From contig NZ_JBJYKD010000017.1 in assembly GCF_049310025.1 (NCBI RefSeq), positions 1-61,135 on the forward strand: a stretch of 61,135 nt of DNA, given 5' to 3'. The DNA comes from JBJYKD01 sp049310025. Lineage in GTDB: Bacteria; Bacillota; Thermosediminibacteria; Thermosediminibacterales; Tepidanaerobacteraceae. Within the stretch, counting starts at the first letter, position 1; each line of letters begins with the position of its first letter. Made by a program: the position numbers and the translations under genes. The notes under the pieces are model-generated. The model made no database searches, was not told where the DNA came from, and saw only the letters and a program-made list of their open reading frames with translations. This document shows, piece by piece, positions 51,268 through 60,157 of the stretch.

Positions 51268-52438
51268 TTTCCCCTCCACCACCTGTTTGCGCCGATACTT
51301 CCATTTTTATCCTCGCCATGCCTATAAGCACTGAAAAGAGCGTCGTGACGGCAATAGCCCACTCAAGCCATGCCATATCACGGCCCATATAAGACAGGTT
51401 GGTTCCTTTTAAAAACATGTCCCTCAAATTGTCAGCGTAGTGGTAAAAAGGAATATAGCGGGCGAGCCTCTGGTAAATATCCGGCATTGCAATCACCGGC
51501 CATGTATAACCTACAAGGATGGTATCCGGCACAAACAGGACCGCCGCAGCCAGTGTGGAAAGCATCTCGTTTTTCACAAGGACGGAAATCAGCAGGCCGC
51601 ATGAAGCTACGCTGAAAGAAAAAAGCAGACTCAACAATACGGCACCGGTGAAATTTCCTCTGAACGGGATGGAAAACACTTCCTTTTGAAGCATTACAGT
51701 CATCATAAGCGATAAAAATCCTGCCAATCCGTAAAAAGTTATTTTACCGGCTATATGCCCCGGTATTTCGGCAGGGTGCCCCTTAACTTCATTTTTGCGA
51801 AAGGCGGTTGACGCCATGAGAGCTATACCTGACTGCACTATGGCGGCGCCCAAACCTATGTTTAAAAAATTTTTATATCCCCTGGTGGGGTTATAAAGCG
51901 TCCTGTTGCTGAAACCAACGGCCAGGGCCATTTTTTCCGCCGTTTCCTGAGGAACATTCAATTTTGCCTCTATAAGTTTAATAAGCATACCTGTCTTTAA
52001 TGTCATCAATATTTCTGAAGCCCTCGTCTTTGCTGCGCTGGCCATGGGCATGTGGCTGCCGTCGTAAATCATCAGGATTGTGGGGGATTTCATCTCCACC
52101 ACATCTTTATGAAAATCCGGCGGGATGACCATGCCCACCCGCACCCTGTTTTCATTGAAAAGTTTTTCCATATCGCCCGGTGTGTTCAAAAAGTATTTTA
52201 CTTTAAACGTCTCGTTGTCAGAAAACTCCTGCACGATCATCCTGCTGAGGGATGAATTGTCAAGGTCGCATACGGCCATGGGTATGTTCTTCAACTGGTT
52301 GCCGGAAAGCTCATATCCAAGCATTATATTTGTTAAAAGGGGGATGAGAAAAATTACAATAAAAATCATCTTCTCTTTTACGGCCAACTGCCATTCGAAT
52401 TTTACCGAATTTATAAAACCTCTTGCCACGGCAGTCAC
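51254..52438 (-). CDS. ABC-2-type transport permease (first)
   Basis: A paralogue of the next permease: KMIFIVIFLIPLLTNIMLGY, then IPMAVCDLDNSSLSRMIVQE, then five C-terminal segments. The shared block aVxDxDNSSxSR links the two. The GTG start overlaps the HlyD-family stop by 4 bp. In E. coli YbhFSR, two such permeases need the ATPase YbhF; no ATPase gene lies in this operon. Confidence 0.9.
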   Translation of the reverse strand: MTAVARGFINSVKFEWQLAVKEKMIFIVIFLIPLLTNIMLGYELSGNQLKNIPMAVCDLDNSSLSRMIVQEFSDNETFKVKYFLNTPGDMEKLFNENRVRVGMVIPPDFHKDVVEMKSPTILMIYDGSHMPMASAAKTRASEILMTLKTGMLIKLIEAKLNVPQETAEKMALAVGFSNRTLYNPTRGYKNFLNIGLGAAIVQSGIALMASTAFRKNEVKGHPAEIPGHIAGKITFYGLAGFLSLMMTVMLQKEVFSIPFRGNFTGAVLLSLLFSFSVASCGLLISVLVKNEMLSTLAAAVLFVPDTILVGYTWPVIAMPDIYQRLARYIPFYHYADNLRDMFLKGTNLSYMGRDMAWLEWAIAVTTLFSVLIGMARIKMEVSAQTGGGGENAAL

Positions 52439-53514
52439 CGCCCGTTCGGAAACTGTACAAAAGCCGTCATACCCGGCCTCAGCACTTTATCATTGTTTTC
52501 AAGCTCAATTTTCACACCGAACGACACAATGTCAAAAGACCCGTTGTCATTTGTGGCTCTCTTCACCGCAAAATCGGGCTTCTGGTTTACCCGGACGACT
52601 TTGCCCTTAAAAAGCCTGTCCGGAAACCCCGGCACCTTCACCCTGACCTCCTGACCCAGTGAAACCTTCTCGAGGTCGGTCTCCTTTACTTTTACCTCCA
52701 CCCACGTATTTTTAAGATCCGTGACGGTCGCTATCGACATGCCCGTAGACACCAGCTCTCCGGCGTCGGCGTTTATTTCCGTGACCACCCCGTTTATCGG
52801 GGAGTAAATTTTCGTATCCTTCAGGTAGGCCCTTACCTCTTCCAGCCCGGCTTCTGCCTGTTCAAGCTTGCTCTTTGCAGCCTGTTCCATTGAAACGGCC
52901 TGGACCACCAGGGCCTGCGCCCCGCTTATATCCTCCTTCCTCGCCCCTTCCTTCGCCATGCTGAGCTGCTGGGCGGCGATTTCAAGCTGGGCCTTAACCT
53001 CGTCCCTCTTCTGCGCCGAAACCGCGCCTTTCTCGTAAAGCTTCTCGACTCTTTCGTATGTCTTTGCCATGAGGTCGTAATAAGCCTGGGCCTGGGCGAT
53101 TTCCTGCTTCCTTGCGCCGTTTTCAGCCTTTTCAAGCGTGGCCCTTGCGGCCTCCACCTGACCCTTTGCCGCCTCATAGGAAGCCCTTGCCGCCTCCACC
53201 AGTGCCTTCGCCTGATCTTCTTTAGCCTTTAATTCGTCGCTCTGTATCTCCACCAGCAGGTCTCCAGCCTTAACTTCGTCTCCTTCCTGGACGTAAATTT
53301 TTGCTATCTTGCCCGGTATCTTACTGTTGATACTGACTTCCTGAGCTTCGACGGTCCCCTGAGATACAAGACCTTCATTTTCATTGAAATAAGAAGCGGC
53401 TGCCTCGTTTTTACCGGCGGAGTAACCGCATCCGGCTGTAAAAAATACGGCCATAATCAGCATTAATACCGCAAAACCCGCTCTATATTCAGCTTTATAT
53501 TTGTATGTAAGCAT
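52435..53514 (-). CDS. HlyD/EmrA-type membrane-fusion lipoprotein
   Basis: The periplasmic adaptor-like subunit of an efflux pump, 359 residues. The signal peptide ends in a lipobox, FFTAGC. SINSKIPGKIAKIYVQEGDE is the lipoyl-like half motif, a long Ala/Glu coiled coil follows (residues about 100-215), and IYSPINGVVTEINADAGELV closes the second half. I chose the ATG at 53514, with GGGGTGGGG before it. It is flanked by a TolC-like gene and two ABC-2 permeases. Confidence 0.92.
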   Translation of the reverse strand: MLTYKYKAEYRAGFAVLMLIMAVFFTAGCGYSAGKNEAAASYFNENEGLVSQGTVEAQEVSINSKIPGKIAKIYVQEGDEVKAGDLLVEIQSDELKAKEDQAKALVEAARASYEAAKGQVEAARATLEKAENGARKQEIAQAQAYYDLMAKTYERVEKLYEKGAVSAQKRDEVKAQLEIAAQQLSMAKEGARKEDISGAQALVVQAVSMEQAAKSKLEQAEAGLEEVRAYLKDTKIYSPINGVVTEINADAGELVSTGMSIATVTDLKNTWVEVKVKETDLEKVSLGQEVRVKVPGFPDRLFKGKVVRVNQKPDFAVKRATNDNGSFDIVSFGVKIELENNDKVLRPGMTAFVQFPNGR

Positions 53515-53530
53515 CGTTTTCCCCACCCCA

Positions 53531-55021
53531 TCAATACCTGAATTTGCCGATGTCGTTGTAGTATTTCATCCTGGCGAGGTTGTATCCGTAGGTGATTTCC
53601 ACCACTTTTTCCTCCACGTCGGCCAGGTTTTCTTCTGCCGCTAAGACCTCGACAATTGTGCCCGATGCCGACTCCAGGTCGAGCTTTTTCAAGAGGCTGT
53701 TCTCAATGCCGTAGCCTTCATTGTATTTGAATCTTGCTATATCCACCACTTCTTTTGCCTCTTCAACCATAGACCTGGCGGTTTTCAGCATGTCGGCCGC
53801 ACTCTGCATCGTCTCGTATGACTGCCTTATGGAACTTTCCACATCAAGTCTTGCCTTTTCAAGGTTAAGTTCCGCTTTCTCTTTCAGCAGCTTCGCTTCC
53901 CTGTACTGGAAGGTGTTTTCCGGATAAGTTTTTTTCGTTGCTTCAAAGTTCAAATTATATACTATAACCTGCCCAAATGCCTGCTTTATCTCCAGCCTGT
54001 TTTTCATGCCGCTCAAAAGCCCCTGCTCAAGGTCTTCCTGCTGCGGCTCCTCGGCCAGCGCATCTTTAAGCTCTATCACTGTATCCTGGGGAACGTTCAA
54101 ATTCTTTTTAAGCTCTGTGAATGCATTGTTCAGGTTCTCCTGCGCCTGCCGGTATTCTATCTGAGTTTTTTTATAGTAAAGCTCGGCTAGAAGCATGTCA
54201 TCCTTTGCCTTCATGCCTTTTTCATAGCTTTCTTTTGTAAGGTTGAACTGCTCCTGAGCCCTTTTCACCGCCTTATCTTTAACTTCCAGCATCTTCTTCG
54301 CCTTTAAAACATCGTAATAGCTTTTCTGAATGAGAAGGGCAACCTGATTTTTATATATGTCGTACGACGCCCTGGTGACTTCGTCTGACACTTCCGCCAT
54401 GGTGGTCATGATATCGCGGGTGGAATTGATATCCAGAGACTTGAGGCTTTCGAAATTCAGTTTTTCCGAGAATTCGGCCCCCGCCTCTTCCAGAGCGCTG
54501 TCGATTTTTGAAATCCCCTGTTCAAGTTCTTTTCTTGCGCTGTCTATTTGACTTTGAATTCCTTCTATTATCTGTTTTTTCATGTCTTCGGGGAGCGGCA
54601 GGCTGTTTATATTCGTCCCCTTCTTTATCACCGTGCCGTCGGGAAGGGTGACATCCACAGGAGCATATCCCATATTAAGCACAGACTGCGCCTGACTTAA
54701 TTCTTCTCTTCCCTCACTTATCCTTTTGTCCGCGTCTTTTAGCTTTTTGCTCTGATAGCGGGCCCTGTCAAGGTTTAAATCGCTGATATCTATCTGATTC
54801 TGCACCTGTTTTAAGGCTATGCTGTTGTTTATGCCGAGCCTCACTGCATCTTCAATGGAAAGCTCCAGAACCCCCTCTTTTTCCGCCTGGCTCCGGCCAT
54901 CAGCCGGCTCCGTCCCGGCTTCGCCCTTGCTTTGAGGAGCATCTTTGGCAAAACCAACGGTTCCCGCAGATAGTGTAAGAATCAGGCACAATATTACCGC
55001 CATGTATCTTGAAAGCCGCAT
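53531..55021 (-). CDS. TolC/outer-membrane-efflux-like protein
   Basis: A 496-residue secreted protein with a signal peptide (MRLSRYMAVILCLILTLSAG to VGFA). LSIEDAVRLGINNSIALKQV and the repeat in the second half are typical of the TolC/OEP family, and long helical coiled coils dominate. In diderm bacteria such proteins form the outer-membrane channel. In a monoderm Firmicute the role must differ, perhaps a wall-spanning tube or coiled-coil scaffold. I chose the ATG at 55021 with GGGAGG 9 nt upstream. It lies between marR and hlyD. Confidence 0.85.
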   Translation of the reverse strand: MRLSRYMAVILCLILTLSAGTVGFAKDAPQSKGEAGTEPADGRSQAEKEGVLELSIEDAVRLGINNSIALKQVQNQIDISDLNLDRARYQSKKLKDADKRISEGREELSQAQSVLNMGYAPVDVTLPDGTVIKKGTNINSLPLPEDMKKQIIEGIQSQIDSARKELEQGISKIDSALEEAGAEFSEKLNFESLKSLDINSTRDIMTTMAEVSDEVTRASYDIYKNQVALLIQKSYYDVLKAKKMLEVKDKAVKRAQEQFNLTKESYEKGMKAKDDMLLAELYYKKTQIEYRQAQENLNNAFTELKKNLNVPQDTVIELKDALAEEPQQEDLEQGLLSGMKNRLEIKQAFGQVIVYNLNFEATKKTYPENTFQYREAKLLKEKAELNLEKARLDVESSIRQSYETMQSAADMLKTARSMVEEAKEVVDIARFKYNEGYGIENSLLKKLDLESASGTIVEVLAAEENLADVEEKVVEITYGYNLARMKYYNDIGKFRY

Positions 55022-55041
55022 ATCATGCATCCTCCCGCTTG

Positions 55042-55515
55042 TTAAAACTCAACAAGACCTTTCTGCAATTTTCTCAAAACATTTATCATACAGTTCTTCT
55101 CATTCTCATCCAGTATTTCCATGATTTTTTCCGTCCATTCCCTGTATTTCTCGATTATGTTTACGGTAAACTCCCTTCCCTTGCCCGTCATGACTGCTTT
55201 TATGATTCTCCTGTCGCCGTCGTCCCTCACTCTCTTAACAAAACCCTGCTTTTCAAGGCGGTCCACCATCCCCGTGATGTTGCTTTTTGTGACAAGCATT
55301 TTTTCTCCCAGCTCGGACAGCATCAAACCTTTATCACCTTCCCTGTACAAAAGCACCAGCATATTAAATTTGGCATTGGAAATGCCGTATTGTTGAAAGC
55401 ATCTGTTAAAAATCTCATCCAGCATATCATGAGTCTTCTTTAGCTCAATCACCATTCTGCTGCCTATCTCACTGACCCATGTATAACTTTCAGACAGCTT
55501 TTGAAGCTTACTCAT
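55042..55515 (-). CDS. MarR-family transcription regulator
   Basis: A winged-helix regulator of 157 residues. The recognition region is MLSELGEKMLVTKSNITGMV and the wing is EKQGFVKRVRDDGDRRIIKA. It is the first gene of the efflux operon and probably represses it until a ligand binds. I chose the ATG at 55515, preceded by GGGG at 6 nt. Confidence 0.92.
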   Translation of the reverse strand: MSKLQKLSESYTWVSEIGSRMVIELKKTHDMLDEIFNRCFQQYGISNAKFNMLVLLYREGDKGLMLSELGEKMLVTKSNITGMVDRLEKQGFVKRVRDDGDRRIIKAVMTGKGREFTVNIIEKYREWTEKIMEILDENEKNCMINVLRKLQKGLVEF

Positions 55516-55548
55516 CCTCATCCCCTTCAGACAAAGCATATTATAAAT

Positions 55549-55577
55549 ATTATAATCCCTTACAATTCATATGTAAA
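55549..55577 (-). promoter_or_regulatory. Promoter of the marR efflux operon
   Basis: TTTACA and TATAAT separated by 17 bp on the minus strand, in a very AT-rich stretch that could also hold the MarR operator. Confidence 0.7.
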
Positions 55578-55685
55578 TAATTTATATATTAACTATTTAT
55601 GAACAAATAAACTTTTTAATCTTCATTCCAAGCATATCGGCCGCCATCTCGACCTCCGGCCAGAGGCGGCTTTTTTTACTTAAGG

Positions 55686-55805
55686 GACAACAAACCCCGG
55701 GAGCATACCATCGCGCATGACAAGTTTTTGGTCACGGCCTTTCTCTCCGGCCTGTTTGCAAGTCAAACCCCGTTTTTTAAGACAGTAAAGAATAATTTTA
55801 CAGGA
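55686..55805. repeat. Duplicated debris before the coat genes
   Basis: Three pieces copied elsewhere lie end to end. AACAAACCCCGGGAGCATAC (about 55689-55708) equals the left arm of the terminator at 58727. About 40 bp at 55717-55760 resemble the end of the cyclodeaminase gene (56461-56505). And 55756-55805 resembles 58073-58122. No gene is present. A possible orphan terminator (GCCGCC/GGCGGC plus T7) lies near 55640-55676. Confidence 0.6.
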
Positions 55806-55846
55806 TTGCGTAAAAATAAAATGAGAGAACTTTCGGAGGTGAAATT

Positions 55847-56035
55847 ATGAAGATTAAACTAACACCCCATGAAGCCCTGGAGGTCCATGAACTCCTGTCC
55901 ACAAAAACCCTTTGTATGCAAAAGTCCATTACCTACCTCGACGCGACTGACGACCCGGATCTGAAAGACCTCATAAAGACCGGCCTGATTGAAGGAAGAT
56001 TAATGGTTACCGAACTGCAAGACACCTTGAGTTAA
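55847..56035 (+). CDS. Small spore-coat-associated protein (CotF-partner type)
   Basis: A 62-residue helical protein, KIKLTPHEALEVHELLSTKT then LCMQKSITYLDATDDPDL. Such short proteins commonly precede CotF-family genes. GGAGGTGAAATT before the ATG is strong. It is 33 bp before the CotF-type gene and is probably cotranscribed with it. The assignment is from context and general resemblance. Confidence 0.75.
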   Translation: MKIKLTPHEALEVHELLSTKTLCMQKSITYLDATDDPDLKDLIKTGLIEGRLMVTELQDTLS

Positions 56036-56068
56036 TACAGGCATCCTATTTGTAAAGGAGGGATCCCT

Positions 56069-56341
56069 ATGCTCGACGACAGAACCATTACAATGGATCT
56101 TCTGACGGCGGCGAAAGAAGAGGTGAACGCTTACGCCCGGGCATGCAACGAGACCGCATCTCCGGAACTCAGGGACATACTTGCCAAACAACTTCAGATG
56201 GCCCAGAAAGCCCAGGAGAGGATTTTCAACTTTGCCAAAAAGGCGGGTTATTACGACCCGTATGCGGCACCGGAACAGATGCTTTCGAACGATATGCAGC
56301 AGGCGAATAAAATAATCCAGCAAATAACGTGGCTGAAATGA
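56069..56341 (+). CDS. Spore coat protein, CotF family
   Basis: A 90-residue helical, ferritin-like protein. TMDLLTAAKEEVNAYARACN, SPELRDILAKQLQMAQKAQE and FAKKAGYYDPYAAPEQML are the CotF pattern, including the GYY-x-PY block. AAAGGAGGGATCCCT precedes the ATG. A near-identical internal piece of this gene is found broken at 58142-58227. Confidence 0.88.
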   Translation: MLDDRTITMDLLTAAKEEVNAYARACNETASPELRDILAKQLQMAQKAQERIFNFAKKAGYYDPYAAPEQMLSNDMQQANKIIQQITWLK

Positions 56342-56389
56342 TTCCGGCAGCTAACGTTGCAATTTTTCCGCTTTCGGTCTTTATTAAAA

Positions 56390-56413
56390 AGGAGGAGCTT
56401 TTAAGCTCCTCCT
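56390..56413. terminator. Bidirectional terminator after the coat genes
   Basis: AGGAGGAGCTTTTAAGCTCC and TCCT form a near-perfect palindrome. A similar hairpin (GGAGGAGCTTTTAAACTCCT and CC) recurs at 60591-60614. Confidence 0.75.
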
Positions 56414-56433
56414 AAGTCTCATTGCCATATTGT

Positions 56434-57450
56434 TTAAACCCATTTTACCTCATCCCACAGGACGAGTTTTTGGCCAAGGCCTTTCTCTCTGGCCTGTTTG
56501 TACAGGTAATCCCCGATCATTATGTCAAGGCACCCCATGCCCCGGGAGCTGAACATGGTCGTTTCTCCGTCATTTTCCCTGCCGGGCCTTCTGCCGCATA
56601 CCACATCTTTCAGGAGCGTGATGTCGCTTTCCTTGAGGTCGCCGTCCTCCACCATCCGGGTCAGCACGGAATGAGGGTTCTCCTTCATCTGCGCCCAGCT
56701 GTCCACCACTATTTTATCCATCTTGCTTACAACCCCGGGTTCCACCTCAAAGGAGCTCATCTGGATAACCATACAGCCAGGTTTGACCCAGTCGCTTTTT
56801 ACAAACGGCTTTCTGCTGGTGGTCATGGTGGCAATCACATCGGCGCCGGAGACGGCCTTCTCGACATTGGCCGTGGGTAAGACTTCTATCTGGCCTTCAA
56901 ATTCCGCCGCAAGATTTCTGGCCTTTTCAAGATTGAGGTCGCACAGCCTTATCTTTTTCAGCCCGGGCAGCACTTGTTTCAGGGCCATTATCATCGTGCG
57001 GCCTATGACGCCGGCACCGACGCAGCCAGCCACTTCAGCATCTTTGCGTGCAAGGTATTTCGCGGCAACTCCCGCCGCGGCGGCGGTCCTCATGGCGGTT
57101 ATCACCATGCCGTCCATTACCGCCACCGGCAGCACAGTCTCGGTGTCGCTCAGGATAACCATATCTATTCCCATGGGAAGACGGCCGCCTTTCATGTTTG
57201 CCGTGGACTCGGCGGCCCACTTGACACCCGCGCGGTTTACATCACCTCCGATGTAAACCGGCATCGAGAAAAAGCGGGACGCCCAATTGTCTTTATCGGG
57301 CACGCCTATCTCAGTCTTGGGAGGGTTTTTCACCTGACCCATGCCGTCGAGATAAAATGCCTTTTCCACAAGTTCAAGGATTTTCTTCATATCCATGACC
57401 CCGGCGGCTATTAGGTCTTCCTGCTTTAAAAAAAGTATCTCCGGTTTCAT
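56434..57450 (-). CDS. Ornithine cyclodeaminase/mu-crystallin family protein
   Basis: A 338-residue NAD(P)-dependent enzyme. The Rossmann motif is GCVGAGVIGRTMIMALKQVL, and the substrate side has SMPVYIGGDVNRAGVKWAAE. The family includes ornithine cyclodeaminase, alanine dehydrogenase and imine reductases; the precise substrate cannot be read from the sequence. GGGGGTCGGTCG precedes the ATG. The 3' end of this gene is partly duplicated near 55717-55760. A cupin gene lies upstream on the same strand. Confidence 0.85.
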   Translation of the reverse strand: MKPEILFLKQEDLIAAGVMDMKKILELVEKAFYLDGMGQVKNPPKTEIGVPDKDNWASRFFSMPVYIGGDVNRAGVKWAAESTANMKGGRLPMGIDMVILSDTETVLPVAVMDGMVITAMRTAAAAGVAAKYLARKDAEVAGCVGAGVIGRTMIMALKQVLPGLKKIRLCDLNLEKARNLAAEFEGQIEVLPTANVEKAVSGADVIATMTTSRKPFVKSDWVKPGCMVIQMSSFEVEPGVVSKMDKIVVDSWAQMKENPHSVLTRMVEDGDLKESDITLLKDVVCGRRPGRENDGETTMFSSRGMGCLDIMIGDYLYKQAREKGLGQKLVLWDEVKWV

Positions 57451-57538
57451 CGACCGACCCCCTGCTTCTGTTGTTATTTTGTTTTTAGCTGTTTCACCGC
57501 TGCAGGCATTGCTAAAATAGTAAGGTCTTCTTAAAACT

Positions 57539-57880
57539 CTACTTTACAACAGGCGAAAAAACGCAGTAGAGCAATATCTCCCTGTCCGTGTCATTTATGA
57601 TGCCGTGCTCGCTGCCGGCGGGTGCGTTCACCAGTTCCCCTTTGCCGACTCTTCGCCTTTCACCGTTTACCAGGACGCTGCCCTCCCCTTCCAGAAAATA
57701 AAAGGTCTCCTGGTTTTTGTGGGTATGGGGTAAGATTTCCCCGCCGGGCATTATCTTTGCAACCCTTATCACCACATGCTCATTTTCCCTCTCATCCAGA
57801 AGGGTGTTCAGGTAAACCTCCCGGTGAGCGGGGTTTTTTACCCACCCGTCGTCTCTGAGATTTTTCACTACGGCTTCCAT
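57539..57880 (-). CDS. Small cupin-domain protein
   Basis: A 113-residue single cupin. Metal motif 1 is GGEILPHTHKNQETFYFLEG and motif 2 is PAGSEHGIIN. Likely an iron- or zinc-binding enzyme or binding protein; substrate unknown. GGGGGCGAGA precedes the ATG. It lies 88 bp before the cyclodeaminase gene and could be cotranscribed. Confidence 0.88.
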   Translation of the reverse strand: MEAVVKNLRDDGWVKNPAHREVYLNTLLDERENEHVVIRVAKIMPGGEILPHTHKNQETFYFLEGEGSVLVNGERRRVGKGELVNAPAGSEHGIINDTDREILLYCVFSPVVK

Positions 57881-58072
57881 GCATTCTCGCCCCCGTAATA
57901 TTATTTTTTATTCAATGGGACTTAGTGGTAAAAATTCACGTAATCATATTATTCAACGCCCGCGGGCTAAAATCCTTTTTTTATTCAATACTGTCATAAA
58001 GCACAATAACTTTTTAGCCTGGTTACATCATCAGGCTTGCGGTATGCCGCCTTGGGGGCTGCATTGCACGCT
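57881..58072. other. Gene-free stretch after the cupin promoter
   Basis: About 190 bp, AT-rich, with no supportable gene. It leads into the broken coat-gene copy at 58073. Confidence 0.55.
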
Positions 58073-58227
58073 TTTGCAGGTCAGACTCCGTTTTGAAAAC
58101 AATAAAGAATAATTTTACAGATGGCGAAGAAAGCCCAGGACCAGAAAGCCCAGGAGAGGATTTTCAACTTTGCCAAAAAGGCGGGTTATTACGACCCGTA
58201 TGGGCACCGGAACAGATGCTTTCATCC
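58073..58227 (+). pseudogene. Broken partial copy of the coat operon
   Basis: 58073-58122 resembles the upstream region 55756-55805 (both contain AAAGAATAATTTTACAG). It is followed directly by 58142-58227, which matches 56204-56286 of the CotF gene almost exactly. One base is missing at TATGGGCACC versus TATGCGGCACC, which shifts the frame. The middle of the operon is deleted. It is a decayed recent duplication. Confidence 0.85.
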
Positions 58228-58389
58228 AACCAGCCAATTAGGTTCCTTCACATCTTTACACGTATCATAAAGCACAACAGGATCTAAATCAATGCACTCA
58301 TATAACTCATAAATTCACCCCCATTATTGAAGCGGTGCAATTTTTTTAAGCTCTTTATTGTTCAAAGCATTTTCCCAGTTTTGCAATAA
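58228..58389. other. Gene-free stretch
   Basis: AT-rich sequence between the broken coat copy and the chemoreceptor fragment. Nothing recognisable. Confidence 0.5.
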
Positions 58390-58701
58390 CAAATAAAAAT
58401 CATAAACGACATAACCAACCGTATTAAAATCCTGGGCATAAACGCTTCTATAGAAGCCGCCAGAGCCGGAGAACACGGCAGCGGCTTTAAGGTCGTAGCC
58501 GATGAAATCGGCAAACTCACCGCCTCCAGCAAAAACGCCACCTCAGATATCACCGCCATCATAGAAAACATGAAGAGCGACATCGGCAATCTGTCCGAAA
58601 TCACCCGCACTCTGGACGAAATCTGCAAAAAACAGATCGAAATTGCCGCCGCGCTGGAGGATCACAACAGGAAAATGGAGAATGTATTAATCAACGGTTG
58701 A
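58390..58701 (+). pseudogene. Methyl-accepting chemotaxis protein, C-terminal fragment
   Basis: The plus frame from 58390 to the TGA at 58701 reads ILGINASIEAARAGEHGSGF then KVVADEIGKLTASSKNAT, the hairpin tip of an MCP signalling domain, and continues to HNRKMENVLING. An in-frame stop lies directly before 58390, and there is no start codon, sensor domain or HAMP. It is a truncated remnant. Confidence 0.88.
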
Positions 58702-58726
58702 CGGAAAAGCAGCCGCGCAATAGGAA

Positions 58727-58758
58727 CAACAAACCCCGGGAGCATACCCGGGGTTTGT
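58727..58758 (+). terminator. Terminator of the chemoreceptor fragment
   Basis: AACAAACCCCGGG and CCCGGGGTTTGTT form a perfect 13-bp stem with a 6-nt loop. The left arm and loop recur alone at 55689-55708. Confidence 0.88.
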
Positions 58759-58801
58759 TATAAAAAAACATTTTATTACTTTCCTCAATTTTTTGTTCAT
58801 T

Positions 58802-59044
58802 TTAAACCCATAGTTCTTTCATTATTTTCTTTATTACCTTATCATCTTGATTTTTGTCTTCTTGGGTGTATTCACCCCATGGTATATCCTGTTCCTTCAA
58901 TATTTCTATAAAATCAGTTAATGTTTCACCAGCAAGTTCGGCAGCTTTTGCGAGAGATACTGTTTTATTTATATATAGGTTTATGGCTAGTGACACCTGA
59001 GTTTTTTTCTCTATTGAATTGCCATTTATCTTGTCTAGAGGCAT
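58802..59044 (-). CDS. UPF0175-family protein
   Basis: An 80-residue helical protein; KTVSLAKAAELAGETLTDFI and LKEQDIPWGEYTQED are the family blocks. The family is found beside PIN-type toxins and is often considered an antitoxin, but no toxin gene adjoins. The ribosome binding site is weak and the N-terminal part short, so the gene may be trimmed at its start. Confidence 0.75.
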   Translation of the reverse strand: MPLDKINGNSIEKKTQVSLAINLYINKTVSLAKAAELAGETLTDFIEILKEQDIPWGEYTQEDKNQDDKVIKKIMKELWV

Positions 59045-59129
59045 AAATTCTTCATGTAAGCCCTATAATTGATCCTATTATTGGTAAACTATTCTACAGA
59101 GGCTTACGAAACTTAAGATGGACAAAAAA

Positions 59130-60032
59130 TTATTTGCACTCCCGAAAATACTTTTTTACATCTTCAAGCTTTTCTATGGTAAATATATCGTCAAGGATTT
59201 TCTCCAGTACCTCTTTTTCTGCCTTAAAAATATTTACCTCGGTCTCTTTTGATAAAGGTCCAAATTTCTTTTTCAGAAGCCGTATTGCTGTTTCCGCTTT
59301 ACCTTCTTTTAATCCTTCTTCTTTACCTTCACGCAATCCCTTTTTTTTGCCTTCTTCCAGAATTGATTTGTAGATTGATGATTCTTCAAGATTCAGCATT
59401 CTTACCACCTCCTCAAAGGCTCTTTTAACCTCTTGTTCATCGAACATAAGTCCTGAAAAAATCTCAGCATAAAAGGCTATGTCTTTCTTCCTGTTTATGT
59501 TTATAGGCGTTTTAAGTATTACATCAGCACATTCTTTTATATATTTTTCCCCTTGTTTTTGTCTTCTATTTCTATCTACCAGAGGTAAGAGTGAATATAG
59601 ATCGTAGAATCCTGTATCGATTATTTCTTCAAATTTAATATCCCCAACGTCTATTAGTTTGTAGCTGTAATCCAGCCTGTTTGTATCTTCAAATTCATAT
59701 TTCAATTTTTCCTGCATTCTGGGTTCTTTTTTACCCATGTATATTACTATCTGGTATGGGGGAACATCATATTTTTCCATGATTTCTAAAGAGTATCTGA
59801 GCATTCTAAATGGTATTTTGTTGTCATTATCTGATTGGAATTCTATATGTACCAACATATTACCGGTTTCGGTCTGGCATTTGAATATCATATCGCTTTC
59901 TCTTTTTTCTACTGTTGTGAATTCCAGGTTGAGTTCTTCTATCTTCTTTAGTTTCAATCTTAAGAAATATTCTATTATGTCATCTGCCAAACTGGAGAAT
60001 ATGTGTTTTATGGTTATGTCATATTGGCCCAA
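59130..60032 (-). CDS. Rpn-family recombination-promoting nuclease/putative transposase
   Basis: A 300-residue PD-(D/E)XK nuclease-type protein. KHIFSSLADDIIEYFLRL opens it and LVHIEFQSDNDNKIPFRMLR holds the E-x-Q active-site strand. The C-terminus has the typical charged repeat EGKKKGLREGKEEGLKEGKA. Relatives promote RecA-independent recombination in E. coli. The start is probably a TTG. It is AT-richer than the core genes. Confidence 0.88.
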   Translation of the reverse strand: MGQYDITIKHIFSSLADDIIEYFLRLKLKKIEELNLEFTTVEKRESDMIFKCQTETGNMLVHIEFQSDNDNKIPFRMLRYSLEIMEKYDVPPYQIVIYMGKKEPRMQEKLKYEFEDTNRLDYSYKLIDVGDIKFEEIIDTGFYDLYSLLPLVDRNRRQKQGEKYIKECADVILKTPININRKKDIAFYAEIFSGLMFDEQEVKRAFEEVVRMLNLEESSIYKSILEEGKKKGLREGKEEGLKEGKAETAIRLLKKKFGPLSKETEVNIFKAEKEVLEKILDDIFTIEKLEDVKKYFRECK

Positions 60033-60088
60033 CTTACCACTTCTCCCTGCCTTGATTATACATTATCTTGTTTTTAACTTCAATAATA

Positions 60089-60157
60089 CTATTTTCCTTC
60101 ATGCATCGCTTTCTTTGCCTTTGAAATCCAGTCTTGATAACGACCGCTGTCAACCAT
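60089..60157 (-). pseudogene. HEPN-domain gene, truncated to 22 codons
   Basis: The ATG at 60157 overlaps the stop of the MNT gene. The frame reads MVDSGRYQDWISKAKKAMHE then GK and hits TAG. The RYQDWISKAKKAM segment is how HEPN toxins of MNT/HEPN pairs usually start. The catalytic part is gone. Confidence 0.7.
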
